Shown here one piece after another: positions 7,660 through 17,067 of a stretch of 64,000 nt of DNA. The stretch covers positions 186,001 to 250,000 of the forward strand of contig NZ_QFBC01000006.1 in assembly GCF_003122325.1 (NCBI RefSeq). The letters run 5' to 3'. Position 1 is the stretch's first letter; each line of letters starts with the position of its first letter. Both the position numbers and the translations under genes were made by a program. The notes beneath the pieces were generated by a model. That model was not told the DNA's origin and did not search any database. It worked only from the letters and a program-made list of their open reading frames with translations. Origin of the DNA: Rhizobium album (GTDB lineage: Bacteria; Pseudomonadota; Alphaproteobacteria; Rhizobiales; Rhizobiaceae).

Positions 7660-7751
7660 CATTCCCAAAGAGACGGCGGGACGAACGGCAGCGCGCCACA
7701 AGCGAATGCCGCCCGTCGGCTGATGCCACCTTCTCGAAGAGACGACATCGC

Positions 7752-9269
7752 ATGCAGGCGGACCCGGACATCATCCTTGCCGCCACCGGGATTTGCAAAA
7801 GCTTTCCGGGCGCAAGGGCACTCGACACCATCGATTTCACACTGCGGCGCGGCGAGGTGCATGCGCTCCTCGGCGAAAACGGCGCGGGAAAATCCACCCT
7901 CATCAAATGCCTGACCGGCGCCTATCACCGCGACGAAGGCACGATCCTGCTCGACAACAGCGCAGTCGATCCGCGCAACACGCTGGATGCCCAGAACATG
8001 GGCATCGGCACGGTCTACCAGGAGGTCAACCTCCTTCCCAACCTGACCATTGCGGAAAACATCTATCTCAACCGCCAGCCCCGGCGCTTCGGCTTCACCG
8101 CGACGGGCGTCATGAACCGCATGGCGGCGGATCTCCTGTCGCAATACGGGCTGGATCTGGATGTCACGGCAGCGCTCGGCAGCTGTTCCGTCGCCGTGCA
8201 GCAGGTCGTCGCCATCGCCCGCGCCGTCGATCTGTCCGGCAAGGTGCTGATTCTCGACGAGCCGACCGCCAGCCTCGACGCCCAGGAAGTCGAGATGCTG
8301 TTCCGCATCGTGCGCCAGTTGAAGGCGCGCGGGCTCGGCATCGTCTTCATCACCCATTTCCTCGAACAGGTCTATGCCGTCTCCGACCGCATCACCGTGC
8401 TGCGCAACGGCCGGCTCGTCGGCGTGCGCGACACGGCTGCGCTGCCGCGCAAGGACCTGGTGGCGATGATGCTCGGCCGCGAACTCGAAACCGAGGTCGA
8501 AGCCGGCGCCAAGCGTAACGACGCCGCCGGCAAGGTGCGCTACCGTTTCTCCGGCTATGGCAAGGGCGGCAAGATCGAGCCCTTTGACATGGAGGTGCGC
8601 GAAGGCGAGGTGATCGGTATCGCCGGCCTGCTCGGCTCCGGCCGCACGGAAACGGCGGAAGTGCTCTTCGGCGCCGTGCGCGCCGACAAGGGCACGGCAG
8701 AAATCGACGGCCAGGCCGTGACGCTCAATTCACCGCGGGCGGCGATCCGGCATGGCTTCGGCTTCTGCCCGGAAGACCGCAAGATCGACGGCATCGTCGG
8801 CGACCTCTCGGTGCGCGAAAACATCGTGCTGGCGCTGCAGGCCCGACGCGGCTGGTCGCGGCCCCTTTCCCGCGCGGAGCAGGACCGGCTGGCCGATCGC
8901 TACATCAAGGCGCTCGACATCCGCACCAGCGACCGGGAAAAACCGATCCGTCTGCTTTCCGGCGGCAACCAGCAGAAGGCTATCCTCGGGCGCTGGCTGG
9001 CCACCGATCCAAACTTCATGATCCTCGACGAGCCGACCCGCGGCATCGACGTCGGAGCGCATGCGGAAATCATCCGGCTGATCGAGGAATTGTGCGCCAA
9101 GGGCATGTCGCTCGTCGTCATTTCTTCGGAGCTGGAAGAGCTGGTGGTCTACAGCAGCCGCGTCGTCGTGCTGCGCGACCGCCGTCACGTCGCCGAGCTG
9201 TCGGGAGACGAGATCACCACCAGCCATATCGTCAACGCCATCGCTTCGGCCGAAAGCCCCGCATCATGA
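7752..9269 (+). CDS. ytfR: Sugar ABC transporter ATP-binding protein, YtfR-like
   Basis: A 505-residue double ATPase of the monosaccharide (RbsA/MglA) class. The first half has Walker A GENGAGKST, a signature region reading SCSVAVQQVVAIARA in place of LSGGQ, and Walker B ILDEPTASL. The second half has a degenerate P-loop (GLLGSGRTE), LLSGGNQQKAILGRW and LDEPTRGIDVG. One active and one degenerate site is normal for this class. ATG at 7752 is chosen because homology begins at DIILAATGICKSFPG. Its stop overlaps the next start (ATGA). Confidence 0.92.
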   Translation: MQADPDIILAATGICKSFPGARALDTIDFTLRRGEVHALLGENGAGKSTLIKCLTGAYHRDEGTILLDNSAVDPRNTLDAQNMGIGTVYQEVNLLPNLTIAENIYLNRQPRRFGFTATGVMNRMAADLLSQYGLDLDVTAALGSCSVAVQQVVAIARAVDLSGKVLILDEPTASLDAQEVEMLFRIVRQLKARGLGIVFITHFLEQVYAVSDRITVLRNGRLVGVRDTAALPRKDLVAMMLGRELETEVEAGAKRNDAAGKVRYRFSGYGKGGKIEPFDMEVREGEVIGIAGLLGSGRTETAEVLFGAVRADKGTAEIDGQAVTLNSPRAAIRHGFGFCPEDRKIDGIVGDLSVRENIVLALQARRGWSRPLSRAEQDRLADRYIKALDIRTSDREKPIRLLSGGNQQKAILGRWLATDPNFMILDEPTRGIDVGAHAEIIRLIEELCAKGMSLVVISSELEELVVYSSRVVVLRDRRHVAELSGDEITTSHIVNAIASAESPAS

Positions 9270-10279
9270 TCCGCACCGTCCAACAGCTCGCCTTGCGGCT
9301 GCTGCCGCAGGTCATCGCCCTCGCCATCGTGCTGGCCATGATCGCTGCCGTCTTTCCGGGCTTCTTCTCCTTCTCCTTCCAGAACGGCCGGCTCTACGGC
9401 AGCATCATCGACATTCTCAATCGCGGTGCACCCGTGGCGCTGCTCGCCATCGGCATGACGGTGGTGATCGCCACCAAGGGCATCGACCTGTCGGTCGGCG
9501 CCGTCATGGCGATCTGCGGCGCCGTCGCCGCCGCTTCCGCCACCCATGGCAATCCGCTGGTCGTCACCCTGGCGCTGGCGCTGGCCACCGGCATCGTCTG
9601 CGGCATCTGGAACGGCTTTCTCGTCGCCGTGCTCGACATCCAGCCGATCATCGCGACACTTGTCCTGATGGTCGCCGGACGCGGCATCGCCCAGCTGGTG
9701 ACCGAAGGCGCCATCCTGACCTTCAACGACGAAGGCCTGATCTTCATCGGCGGCGGCGCCTTCGGCGGCCTGCCGATGCCGGTGGTGATCTGGATCGTCT
9801 TCGGCATCGCCATCACCGCGCTGGTACGCCGCACGGCGCTCGGCATGCTGATCGAGGCGATCGGCATCAACAGGCGCGCCAGCACGCTCTCCGGCATCCA
9901 GACGCCGGTGCTGCTGATCGCCGCCTATACGCTGTCGGGCCTCTGCGCCGCCATCGCCGGCGTCATCGCCGCCGCCGACATTCGCGGTGCCGATGCCAAC
10001 AATGCCGGTCTGTGGCTGGAACTCGACGCCATCCTTGCCGTGGTCGTCGGCGGTACCTCGCTGCTCGGCGGACGCTTCAGCATCGCCGCATCGCTGCTCG
10101 GCGCCATGATCATCCAGGCGATCAACACCGGCATCCTGCTGTCCGGCTTCCCGCCGGAGTTCAACCTGATCATCAAGGCGGTGATCATCGTCGTCATCCT
10201 GGTCGTCCAGTCGCCGAAAATCCGGACGATCTCGTCCTTTTTCGCCCGTCCGGCCCGGCAAAACGGCGGGGAGCGCTGA
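9266..10279 (+). CDS. ytfT: Sugar ABC transporter permease, YtfT-like
   Basis: A 337-residue membrane permease of the RbsC family (BPD_transp_2) with about nine to ten hydrophobic segments. It carries the family stretch IGMTVVIATKGIDLSVGAVM near residue 65 and GGTSLLGGRFSIAASLLGA near 255. It pairs with YjfF to form the transport channel. ATG overlaps the ytfR stop, so the two are translationally coupled. Confidence 0.9.
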   Translation: MIRTVQQLALRLLPQVIALAIVLAMIAAVFPGFFSFSFQNGRLYGSIIDILNRGAPVALLAIGMTVVIATKGIDLSVGAVMAICGAVAAASATHGNPLVVTLALALATGIVCGIWNGFLVAVLDIQPIIATLVLMVAGRGIAQLVTEGAILTFNDEGLIFIGGGAFGGLPMPVVIWIVFGIAITALVRRTALGMLIEAIGINRRASTLSGIQTPVLLIAAYTLSGLCAAIAGVIAAADIRGADANNAGLWLELDAILAVVVGGTSLLGGRFSIAASLLGAMIIQAINTGILLSGFPPEFNLIIKAVIIVVILVVQSPKIRTISSFFARPARQNGGER

Positions 10280-10284
10280 GACCC

Positions 10285-11247
10285 ATGAAACCGAAATACC
10301 TGCCGCTCGCCGCCACCATCGCGATCTTCATTCTCGCCTATGCCGTCTGCGCCCTGCAATATCCGGCCATGCTGTCGACCCGTGTCGTCGGCAACCTGCT
10401 GACCGACAACGCCTTCCTCGGCATTGCCGCCGTCGGCATGACCTTCGTGATCCTGTCCGGCGGCATAGACCTGTCGATCGGTTCGGTGATCGCCTTCACC
10501 GGCGTCTTCCTTGCCGTCGTGCTCGAACATACCAGCATTCATCCGCTCGCCGCCTTCGTGCTGGTGCTGGCGATCACCACGGTGTTCGGCATGATCATGG
10601 GCGCCATCATCCACTATCTGGAAATGCCGCCCTTCATCGTGACGCTGGCCGGCATGTTTTTGGCGCGCGGCATGGCCTTCGTGCTGTCGATCGACAGCAT
10701 TCCGATCAAGCACCCTTTCTACGCCACGATGAAGAGCTTTTATTACAAGCTTCCCGGCGGTGGCCGCATCACCCTCATCGGCGGCCTGATGCTGCTGGTG
10801 TTCATCGCCGGCATGGTGCTGGCCCACCGTACGCGTTTCGGCACCAATGTCTATGCGCTCGGCGGCGGCACGCAGACGTCACGGCTGATGGGCGTGCCGG
10901 TTGCCCGCACGACGATTTTGATCTATGCCCTCTCCGGTTTTCTGGCAGGACTCTCCGGAATTGTTTTCTCGCTCTACACATCGGCAGGCTATTCGCTCGC
11001 CGCGGTGGGGGTGGAACTCGATGCCATCGCAGCCGTGGTGATCGGCGGAACGCTGCTCACCGGCGGAGCCGGTTTCGTTGGCGGCACGCTGGTCGGATTG
11101 TTGATCCAGGGATTGATACAGACCTACATCACCTTCGATGGATCGCTGTCGAGCTGGTGGACAAAGATACTGATTGGCCTGCTGCTTTTTGTTTTCATCC
11201 TGATGCAGAAACTCATTCTGTATCTGTCGCGGAAAAAGGCGGGGTAA
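10285..11247 (+). CDS. yjfF: Sugar ABC transporter permease, YjfF-like
   Basis: A 320-residue second permease of the same family, with the conserved VGMTFVILSGGIDLSIGSVI stretch and VIGGTLLTGGAGFVGGTLVG near the C-terminus. It starts five bases after the ytfT stop. Together with YtfT it makes the heterodimeric membrane part of the furanose importer, as in the E. coli ytfQRT-yjfF operon. Confidence 0.9.
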   Translation: MKPKYLPLAATIAIFILAYAVCALQYPAMLSTRVVGNLLTDNAFLGIAAVGMTFVILSGGIDLSIGSVIAFTGVFLAVVLEHTSIHPLAAFVLVLAITTVFGMIMGAIIHYLEMPPFIVTLAGMFLARGMAFVLSIDSIPIKHPFYATMKSFYYKLPGGGRITLIGGLMLLVFIAGMVLAHRTRFGTNVYALGGGTQTSRLMGVPVARTTILIYALSGFLAGLSGIVFSLYTSAGYSLAAVGVELDAIAAVVIGGTLLTGGAGFVGGTLVGLLIQGLIQTYITFDGSLSSWWTKILIGLLLFVFILMQKLILYLSRKKAG

Positions 11248-11265
11248 CATACAGGGGGGCGTGCA

Positions 11266-12024
11266 GTGCAGAGGGGGATTCTCGACACGGTGATCAGCGG
11301 CGCCAGGGCGCGCAACAGTCATGCGCAGGTGGTGCATGCCCTTGGCCGCTCGATCATCGCCGGCCGGTATCCCGTCGGATCGACGCTCCCCGGCGACGCC
11401 GAACTCGCCGCCCTGTTCGGCGTCTCGCGCACCGTGCTGCGCGAAACCATGAAGACACTGGCCGCCAAGGGACTGATCGTCGCCCGCGCCCGCATCGGCA
11501 CGCGCGTCACGCCGCTGCCGCAGTGGAACCTCTTCGACAAGGACGTGCTCAACTGGTATTTCGATGTCGGCGTCACCGAGGAATTCATGCTGCATATCAG
11601 CGAGATCCGCATGGCCTTCGAGCCGCATGCGGCAGCGCTGACGGCGCGGCAGGCCTCGTCGCAGGACATCGCCAGGATCATGGCGCTGGCGCAGGCGATG
11701 GACGATCCGCAGCACGATGCCGAAACGCTGGCCTTCGCCGACCTGAAATTCCACCTCGCCATCCTCGACGCCTGCGGCAATCCGTTCATGCGCAACGTCG
11801 GCAGCCTGATCGAAGCGGCCCTCACGGGCGTCTTCAAGCTCAGTTCGCCGGCCGCAGATCAATCCAGCATTCACGATGTCGCCCAGGCACACATCCGCAT
11901 CGTCGATGCCATCGCCGCGCATGACGAGCAGGCTGCGCGTGAAGCCATGGAAAACGTCATCCGCGTCGGCCGCGACCGGGTGGTCGCGGCGCTGGAGGAG
12001 AAGCAGGGCGCGCCGCAGACCTGA
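11266..12024 (+). CDS. GntR/FadR-family regulator of the sugar operon
   Basis: About 252 residues. N-terminal winged helix-turn-helix with GSTLPGDAELAALFGVSRTVLRE, then an all-helical FCD ligand domain with the metal-binding pattern (Asp/His around FADLKFHLAILDACGNP and a later HIRIVDAI). Starts at GTG, 18 bases after yjfF, so it is the last gene of the operon it probably controls. FCD regulators usually sense a small carboxylate or sugar acid; the ligand is not known from the sequence. Confidence 0.85.
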   Translation: MQRGILDTVISGARARNSHAQVVHALGRSIIAGRYPVGSTLPGDAELAALFGVSRTVLRETMKTLAAKGLIVARARIGTRVTPLPQWNLFDKDVLNWYFDVGVTEEFMLHISEIRMAFEPHAAALTARQASSQDIARIMALAQAMDDPQHDAETLAFADLKFHLAILDACGNPFMRNVGSLIEAALTGVFKLSSPAADQSSIHDVAQAHIRIVDAIAAHDEQAAREAMENVIRVGRDRVVAALEEKQGAPQT

Positions 12025-12063
12025 CGCAAGTGTTGCGCCGCTATCGTTGTGGACGGGACAAGC

Positions 12064-12207
12064 CTACTCGTCCCCGTCGTCCAGAACGCGCCAGGCCGCA
12101 CCCTCCAGGTCTTCATACTGGCCGCTCAGCAGCGACCAGACGAAGGCTGCCAAGCCCAGCCCACCGAGAAAGAGCGCGATGGGGATGAGATACAGGAGCA
12201 TGTTCAT
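12064..12207 (-). CDS. ccoS: CcoS/FixS, cbb3 oxidase assembly protein
   Basis: A 47-residue inner-membrane protein: MNMLLYLIPIALFLGGLGLAAF-type single transmembrane helix, the conserved FVWSLLSGQYEDLEG and a short acidic tail ending DDGDE. CcoS is needed for cofactor insertion into cytochrome cbb3. Its ATG overlaps the ccoI stop (ATGA). Last gene of ccoGHIS. Confidence 0.92.
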   Translation of the reverse strand: MNMLLYLIPIALFLGGLGLAAFVWSLLSGQYEDLEGAAWRVLDDGDE

Positions 12208-14495
12208 GCCGTTCTCCTTGTCCCGGCCAGAACCGGGCGAACCTGTCTCTGCGGCATGGCCGGCTCGCTGCGGCGATTGAGACGCAACGCATTGGCGACG
12301 ACGATCAGAGATGACGTCGACATGGCGACGGCGGCGATCAGCGGCGTCGCGTAGCCGGCAATGGCGATCGGCACGGCTATGACGTTGTAGCCGATGGCAA
12401 GGGCGAAATTCTGCCGAATCAATCGCCCTGCCCGCCGCGAAATATCGATCGCCATCGGCACGGCGTCGAGACCGTCATGCATGAAGACGAGATCGGCCGC
12501 CTGGCGTCCGACATCGGCAGCCGTCGCCGGCGCCATCGAGACATAGGCCGCCGACAGTGCCGGGGCGTCGTTGATGCCGTCGCCGACCATCAACACCCGC
12601 CGCCCGGCCGACTGCAGCTTTTCGCACGCCTCCACCTTTTCCTTTGGATTGAGCTCGGCAAACCACAAGGGAATGTCGAGCCTGCGGGCGGTCTCCTCCA
12701 CCACCGCAATACGGTCGCCCGAAAGCACGGTGGTGGCAAAGCCTTGCTTGTCCAGCGCACGGATTGCCGCCGACGCGTTCGGCCGCAGCATGTCCTCGAA
12801 GTAGAACCGGGCAAGCATCACGCCATCCCGCGACAGCACCACTTCCGAAGCGGCGCGCCTGGGTTCGTCTCCGACCGGTTCCCCGGGGCAGGCAAAGCCG
12901 TGGCGGCCGAGGCGATAAATGCCTTCCGGTGTTGCCGCCTCCAGCCCCTCGCCGGGCTTTTCGGTCACCGCCTCGAAGCCGAGCGCCGGCGTTGCGGCAT
13001 GCTCGGCCAGCGTCCGCGACAGCGGATGCAGCGAATGCGATGCCAGTGCCGTGGCGATCGCCCAGTCGCGGTCGTCGGCGTCCACGGCCTCGGTCAGGCG
13101 CGGCCGTCCCATCGTCAGCGTCCCGGTCTTGTCGAAGGCGACGCTGTCGATTTCTGCCAGCCGCTCGATCGCCGAGCCGTCCTTGACCATGATGCCGTGC
13201 TTGAACAGCCGGCCGGAGGCCACGACCTGCACCACAGGAACGGCCAGCCCCAGTGCGCAGGGGCAGGTGATGATCAGCACGGCGACGGCGACCAGCATCG
13301 CGTGTTTCCAGTCTCCGTCCAGAAAACCCCAGCCGAGAAAGCAGGCGAGCGCCAGAGCGTGGACGACCGGAGAATAATAGCCGGCGGCGCGATCGGCGAT
13401 GCGGCGGTATTTCGCCCGGCTGCCTTCCGCCGCCTCCATCATGCCGATGATCTCCGACAGCAGCGAATCCTTCGCCGTCGCCGTCGCGGCGATCACCAGC
13501 GAACCGGTGAGGTTGAGGCCGCCCGACTTCAGTTCGTCGCCGGCGCCGACAGGCAAAGGCACGCTTTCGCCGGTGACGATCGACAGGTCGACATCGCTGA
13601 CACCGCTGACGATTTCGGCATCGACGGGAATGCGCTCCCCGGCGGCTAGCGCGATCCGGTCGCCGACCTTGATCTCGTCGACAGGCACATAACGGCGTGA
13701 ACCGTCCGCATCGACGACGAGCGCGCCGCGCGGCGCCAGGCGGGCAAGGCCGGTGATCGCCGCCCGCGCCCGGTCACGCATGATATGGTCCAGCGTGCGG
13801 CCGATCAGAAGGAAGAAGAGCAGCGAGACGGTCGCATCGAACCAGGCGTGTTCGCCGTGATTGATCGTTTCCCAGAGCGAGATCGTGTAGGACAGGATCA
13901 CCGCGAGCGAGATCGGCACGTCCATGTTGGTGCGCCCGTGCTTCAGCGCATTCCAGGCCGACAGGAAGAAGAATCGCCCGGCATAGATCAGCGCCGGCGC
14001 CGCGATCAGCGCCGAGATCCAGTGGAACATGTCGCGCGTCGCCGCATCGGCGCCCGACCAGACGGAGACCGACAGCAGCATGATGTTGGCGGCCGCAAAA
14101 CCGGAGATGCCGACGGCAACCAGCAGCTTGTTGCGCAGCGTATCGCTTTCATCCAGCGCGCCGGCGGTGAAAAGATGCGTGCGGTATCCGGTCGCCGCGA
14201 TCGCCTTGAGGATATCGACGGGATCGGCGGGCTTGCCGCCGATTTCTTCCGCCCAAACGCAGCTCACCCGCCTGGTGGTGAGGTTGACGCGGGCGCTGCG
14301 AACGAGCGGCAGGCGCAGCACCGCCGCCTCGACGGTCGAAATGCAGGCGCCGCAAAACATGTCGGGCACGCTGAGATCGAGCTGGCGCAGGCCGTTGCCC
14401 AGAGGCTTGCTGGCCAGCCAGACCTCCTCCCCGGAAGGAACGCGGTCCGGGCCGAGCGCCAGCACGCCTTCGGTATCGACGGCGCAGCAGGTCAC
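12204..14495 (-). CDS. ccoI: CcoI/FixI copper-transporting P1B-type ATPase
   Basis: A 763-residue P-type ATPase that supplies copper for cbb3 oxidase assembly. Seen in order: an N-terminal Cys pair (TCCAVD), a heavy-metal domain with MFCGACIS, eight expected transmembrane segments, TGES actuator motif (VTGESVPLPV), the CPC ion motif (TCPCALGLA), the phosphorylation site DKTGTLT, and the hinge GDGINDAPAL. The GTG start at 14495 overlaps the ccoH stop (GTGA); a longer frame to 14579 is shadow of ccoH. Confidence 0.95.
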   Translation of the reverse strand: MTCCAVDTEGVLALGPDRVPSGEEVWLASKPLGNGLRQLDLSVPDMFCGACISTVEAAVLRLPLVRSARVNLTTRRVSCVWAEEIGGKPADPVDILKAIAATGYRTHLFTAGALDESDTLRNKLLVAVGISGFAAANIMLLSVSVWSGADAATRDMFHWISALIAAPALIYAGRFFFLSAWNALKHGRTNMDVPISLAVILSYTISLWETINHGEHAWFDATVSLLFFLLIGRTLDHIMRDRARAAITGLARLAPRGALVVDADGSRRYVPVDEIKVGDRIALAAGERIPVDAEIVSGVSDVDLSIVTGESVPLPVGAGDELKSGGLNLTGSLVIAATATAKDSLLSEIIGMMEAAEGSRAKYRRIADRAAGYYSPVVHALALACFLGWGFLDGDWKHAMLVAVAVLIITCPCALGLAVPVVQVVASGRLFKHGIMVKDGSAIERLAEIDSVAFDKTGTLTMGRPRLTEAVDADDRDWAIATALASHSLHPLSRTLAEHAATPALGFEAVTEKPGEGLEAATPEGIYRLGRHGFACPGEPVGDEPRRAASEVVLSRDGVMLARFYFEDMLRPNASAAIRALDKQGFATTVLSGDRIAVVEETARRLDIPLWFAELNPKEKVEACEKLQSAGRRVLMVGDGINDAPALSAAYVSMAPATAADVGRQAADLVFMHDGLDAVPMAIDISRRAGRLIRQNFALAIGYNVIAVPIAIAGYATPLIAAVAMSTSSLIVVANALRLNRRSEPAMPQRQVRPVLAGTRRTA

Positions 14496-14992
14496 AACGC
14501 GCCCTCCCCGACATAGAAGCGAAACGCCTCGTGCATGATGGTTTCTTCGCCGCGCTTCGAGACGATTTCGGCAATCCATTCGCCGACAGGAACGTCGTAG
14601 GCCTTCTCGAAACGGCCCTCGCCTGCCTTGGCCAACTCCGTCGCAAAATCCTGATGGTCGCCGACGGGCCGCTTGAAATGCACGGTCACCGAATCGGCTG
14701 CCGCCGGCGAGCCGTCGCGGTTGCGCAGATCGTATTCGATCACGCCGCCGCGCACCGAAATCTTGCCGGCGATGCCGCTTGCCGCCATCGCCCGCATCGC
14801 CGCCGCCCGGCCGTTGAACTGCTGGCTGGCGACATAGGTGTTTTCGACAATCAGGCCGCTCCAGCTTGTTGTCGCATACCAGGCCATCAGCATGTTGACG
14901 CCGATGACCACGCCGAAGAAGGCGAGCATGATCGCCAGCATGTGGCGCCCGGTAAATCCCTTGCCGGCCGGATTGTTTGGAATGGCGTTCAT
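14492..14992 (-). CDS. ccoH: CcoH/FixH, cbb3 oxidase assembly protein
   Basis: A 166-residue protein with one N-terminal transmembrane helix (about 15-38, MLAIMLAFFGVVIGVNMLMA) and a periplasmic FixH domain with the conserved YVASQQFN and a beta-rich body (VTVHFKRPVGDHQDF). It acts in cbb3 oxidase maturation. Its start overlaps the ccoG stop by four bases and its stop overlaps the ccoI GTG. Confidence 0.93.
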   Translation of the reverse strand: MNAIPNNPAGKGFTGRHMLAIMLAFFGVVIGVNMLMAWYATTSWSGLIVENTYVASQQFNGRAAAMRAMAASGIAGKISVRGGVIEYDLRNRDGSPAAADSVTVHFKRPVGDHQDFATELAKAGEGRFEKAYDVPVGEWIAEIVSKRGEETIMHEAFRFYVGEGAL

Positions 14993-16572
14993 TTCGTCTC
15001 TCCCGGCCCGTTGAAGGCTGCCGTGTAGGTTACGTGTTCCTGCTCCTGCAGGTCGTCTGCGATGAAGAGGAATTCATTGACCGGCTGGTCGGTGTCCTTC
15101 CAGGTGACGAACACCTTGAGGCTTTTCGCGCTGTCGGGATCGGCCGGAATATCGAAGCTGCGGCCATCGGCGCCGGCAAGTTCCGGTATTTTCATGGTGG
15201 CGCCGGGCAGGCCCTCGAGCGTCAGGCGGATGGTGCGCGGACGCGGCACCATGTTGAGGATACGCACGGTGTAGCCGTTGCGGATCGAACCGTCCGATTC
15301 CATGACGAATTGCGGATTGCGATCGTGCAGCACGTTGAGTTCCAGCCGCTGCCGCATGCCGAGATGCACCACCATGGCGATGCCGACCGCCGCCCAGATC
15401 AGCGCATAAAAGACGACTCGCGGCCGCAGGATGATGCGCCAGTCGAAATGCCGTACCTCCGGCACGAAGCTGCCGTTCGCATCGCGCACCGCCTGCGGCC
15501 GTATTTCGGTCTTGCCGCCATCGGTGGCGAGCGCCATGTTGGAGGCATATTCGCTCAGCGTCGCATAAGCGATGAGGCCACGCGGCTTGCCGATCTTGTC
15601 CATCACTCCGTCACAGGCATCGATGCACAGCGCACAGGTGATGCATTCGAGTTGCTGGCCCTCGCGGATGTCGATACCCATGGGACAGACTGCAACGCAG
15701 GCATTGCAATCGACGCAGTCGCCGACCGGCCGGCCTTCTGCAACGGCCTTCTTGGCATGGCGCGAACGCGGCTCGCCGCGCCAGTCGTTGTAGGTGACGA
15801 CCAGCGAGTTTTCATCCAGCATGGCCGCCTGGATACGCGGCCAGGGACACATGTAGGTACAGACCTGCTCGCGCATCAGTCCGCCGAGCACATAGGTCGT
15901 CGCCGTCAGCGTCGCCACGGTCGCGTAGGCCACCGGCAGGGCATCGCCGCGGAGGAACGACGCGGCAAGCGTCGGCGCGTCGGCGAAATAGAAGATCCAG
16001 GCACCGCCGGTGGCGACGCCGATCAGCAGCCAGATCGCGTGCTTGGCGACGCGCTTGCCGAACTTGGAAAAGCTCATGGGCGCGGCGTCGAGCTTGATGC
16101 GCGCATTGCGGTCGCCTTCGATCGCTCGTTCCACGACGAGAAACAGATCGACCCAGACGGTCTGAGGACAGGTATAGCCGCACCAGGCACGGCCAACGGC
16201 GGTCGTCACCAGGAACAGCCCGAATCCCGCCATCACCAGCAGCCCGGCGACGTAGAAGAATTCCTGCGGCCAGATCTCGATGAAGAAGAAATAGAAGCGG
16301 CGGCCGCCCAGATCGAGGAGGATAGCCTGGTCGGGCGCATGCGGGCCACGATCCCAGCGCACCCAGGGCAGCAGGTAATAAATGCCGAGCGTGATCGCCA
16401 TGATGATCCACTTGAAGCGACGGAACCGCCCTTCCGCCCGCTTCGGGTGGATTTTCTTGCGTGATGCGTAGAGCGGCTGGCGTGGCTGCTTCGGTGAATT
16501 GACGGGCTTGACGTCGATCCGTTCGACGGACGGTTCGTTGTGGTCGATGCCGGGAGCAGTGTAGAGATTCAT
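14989..16572 (-). CDS. ccoG: CcoG/FixG, ferredoxin-like copper reductase for cbb3 assembly
   Basis: About 527 residues. Membrane segments and polyferredoxin CxxC motifs (GYTCPQTVWVD, TYMCPWPRIQ) surround two 4Fe-4S clusters: CVDCNACVAVCPMGID and CITCALCIDACDG. A C-terminal Ig-like domain (FixG_C) follows. CcoG reduces copper for delivery to the oxidase. ATG at 16572 (MNLYTAPG) or 16581 (MGPMN) are both usable; GGGGACAAAGG precedes them. A FixK box lies about 50 bp upstream. Confidence 0.93.
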   Translation of the reverse strand: MNLYTAPGIDHNEPSVERIDVKPVNSPKQPRQPLYASRKKIHPKRAEGRFRRFKWIIMAITLGIYYLLPWVRWDRGPHAPDQAILLDLGGRRFYFFFIEIWPQEFFYVAGLLVMAGFGLFLVTTAVGRAWCGYTCPQTVWVDLFLVVERAIEGDRNARIKLDAAPMSFSKFGKRVAKHAIWLLIGVATGGAWIFYFADAPTLAASFLRGDALPVAYATVATLTATTYVLGGLMREQVCTYMCPWPRIQAAMLDENSLVVTYNDWRGEPRSRHAKKAVAEGRPVGDCVDCNACVAVCPMGIDIREGQQLECITCALCIDACDGVMDKIGKPRGLIAYATLSEYASNMALATDGGKTEIRPQAVRDANGSFVPEVRHFDWRIILRPRVVFYALIWAAVGIAMVVHLGMRQRLELNVLHDRNPQFVMESDGSIRNGYTVRILNMVPRPRTIRLTLEGLPGATMKIPELAGADGRSFDIPADPDSAKSLKVFVTWKDTDQPVNEFLFIADDLQEQEHVTYTAAFNGPGETK

Positions 16573-16620
16573 GGGACCCATCCTTTGTCCCCTATTTCGC
16601 ACCGCCGACGTTTCGTGCCC

Positions 16621-16634
16621 TTGACTTAAATCAA
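16621..16634 (-). promoter_or_regulatory. FixK/FNR box before ccoGHIS
   Basis: TTGACTTAAATCAA, read on the minus strand as TTGATTTAAGTCAA, an exact match to TTGAT-N4-GTCAA. It lies about 50 bases upstream of ccoG, the right distance for activation from around -40. Confidence 0.9.
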
Positions 16635-16736
16635 GTGCGGCGCCATGCCGCGCATATCCTTCGGCGCCCACCTCGCCCCATCCTGCTGGCGAAAACCCGC
16701 AAAAGACATTGTCTTCACGCCAAACGGCAGATCGTC

Positions 16737-17005
16737 ATGGGTCTGCACAAGCTGGAAAAAGAACTGACGGACGACCTTTTGTCGCGGATCGATTCCATTT
16801 CGGCCCGCACCCATAATTCACGCGCCGAAGTGGTGGTGGAAACGCTGAAGGATCATCTGCCCGCCGAGCCGGCCACCGACCGGAAGGCGATCGAGAGACG
16901 CCGGCCTTCCTGAACGAGATGTTCGAGCAGGCTCCGCGCTGTTCGTCCAACCTGTCCGATGCTGAAATCATGCAACAGGTCCGAGAGTCATGTGGTGATG
17001 AATAA
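16737..17005 (+). pseudogene. Small RHH-like protein gene, probably frameshifted near 16890
   Basis: The first frame (start 16737) gives MGLHKLEKELTDDLLSRIDS... with a helix pattern like small ribbon-helix-helix or antitoxin proteins, then stops at 16911 after an Arg-rich tail. From about 16895 a second frame continues with plausible protein (ETPAFLNEMFEQAPRC...) and ends at TAA 17003-17005, where a strong terminator hairpin begins at the very next base. A one-base shift near 16885-16897 would join the two into about 89 residues. Either a recent frameshift or a sequencing error; function unknown. It sits between ccoGHIS and ccoNOQP on the opposite strand. Confidence 0.5.
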
Positions 17006-17031
17006 CGGCCGGGGCATTCGCGCCCCGGCCG
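17006..17031. terminator. Terminator hairpin between convergent genes
   Basis: CGGCCGGGGC, a six-base loop, then GCCCCGGCCG, a perfect 10-bp stem that starts directly after TAA 17003-17005. It lies between the plus-strand small gene and the end of ccoP on the minus strand, so it may serve both directions. No T run. Confidence 0.7.
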
Positions 17032-17067
17032 GTATGCAGATCCGTCGGTTGTCGGAAGAGGGTTAGC

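Noticed and set aside
6537-8357. A 606-codon minus-strand frame over ytfQ and ytfR
   Set aside because: Composition is typical of an antisense shadow (rich in Asp, Gly, Val, Arg runs) and the plus strand has clear transporter genes.
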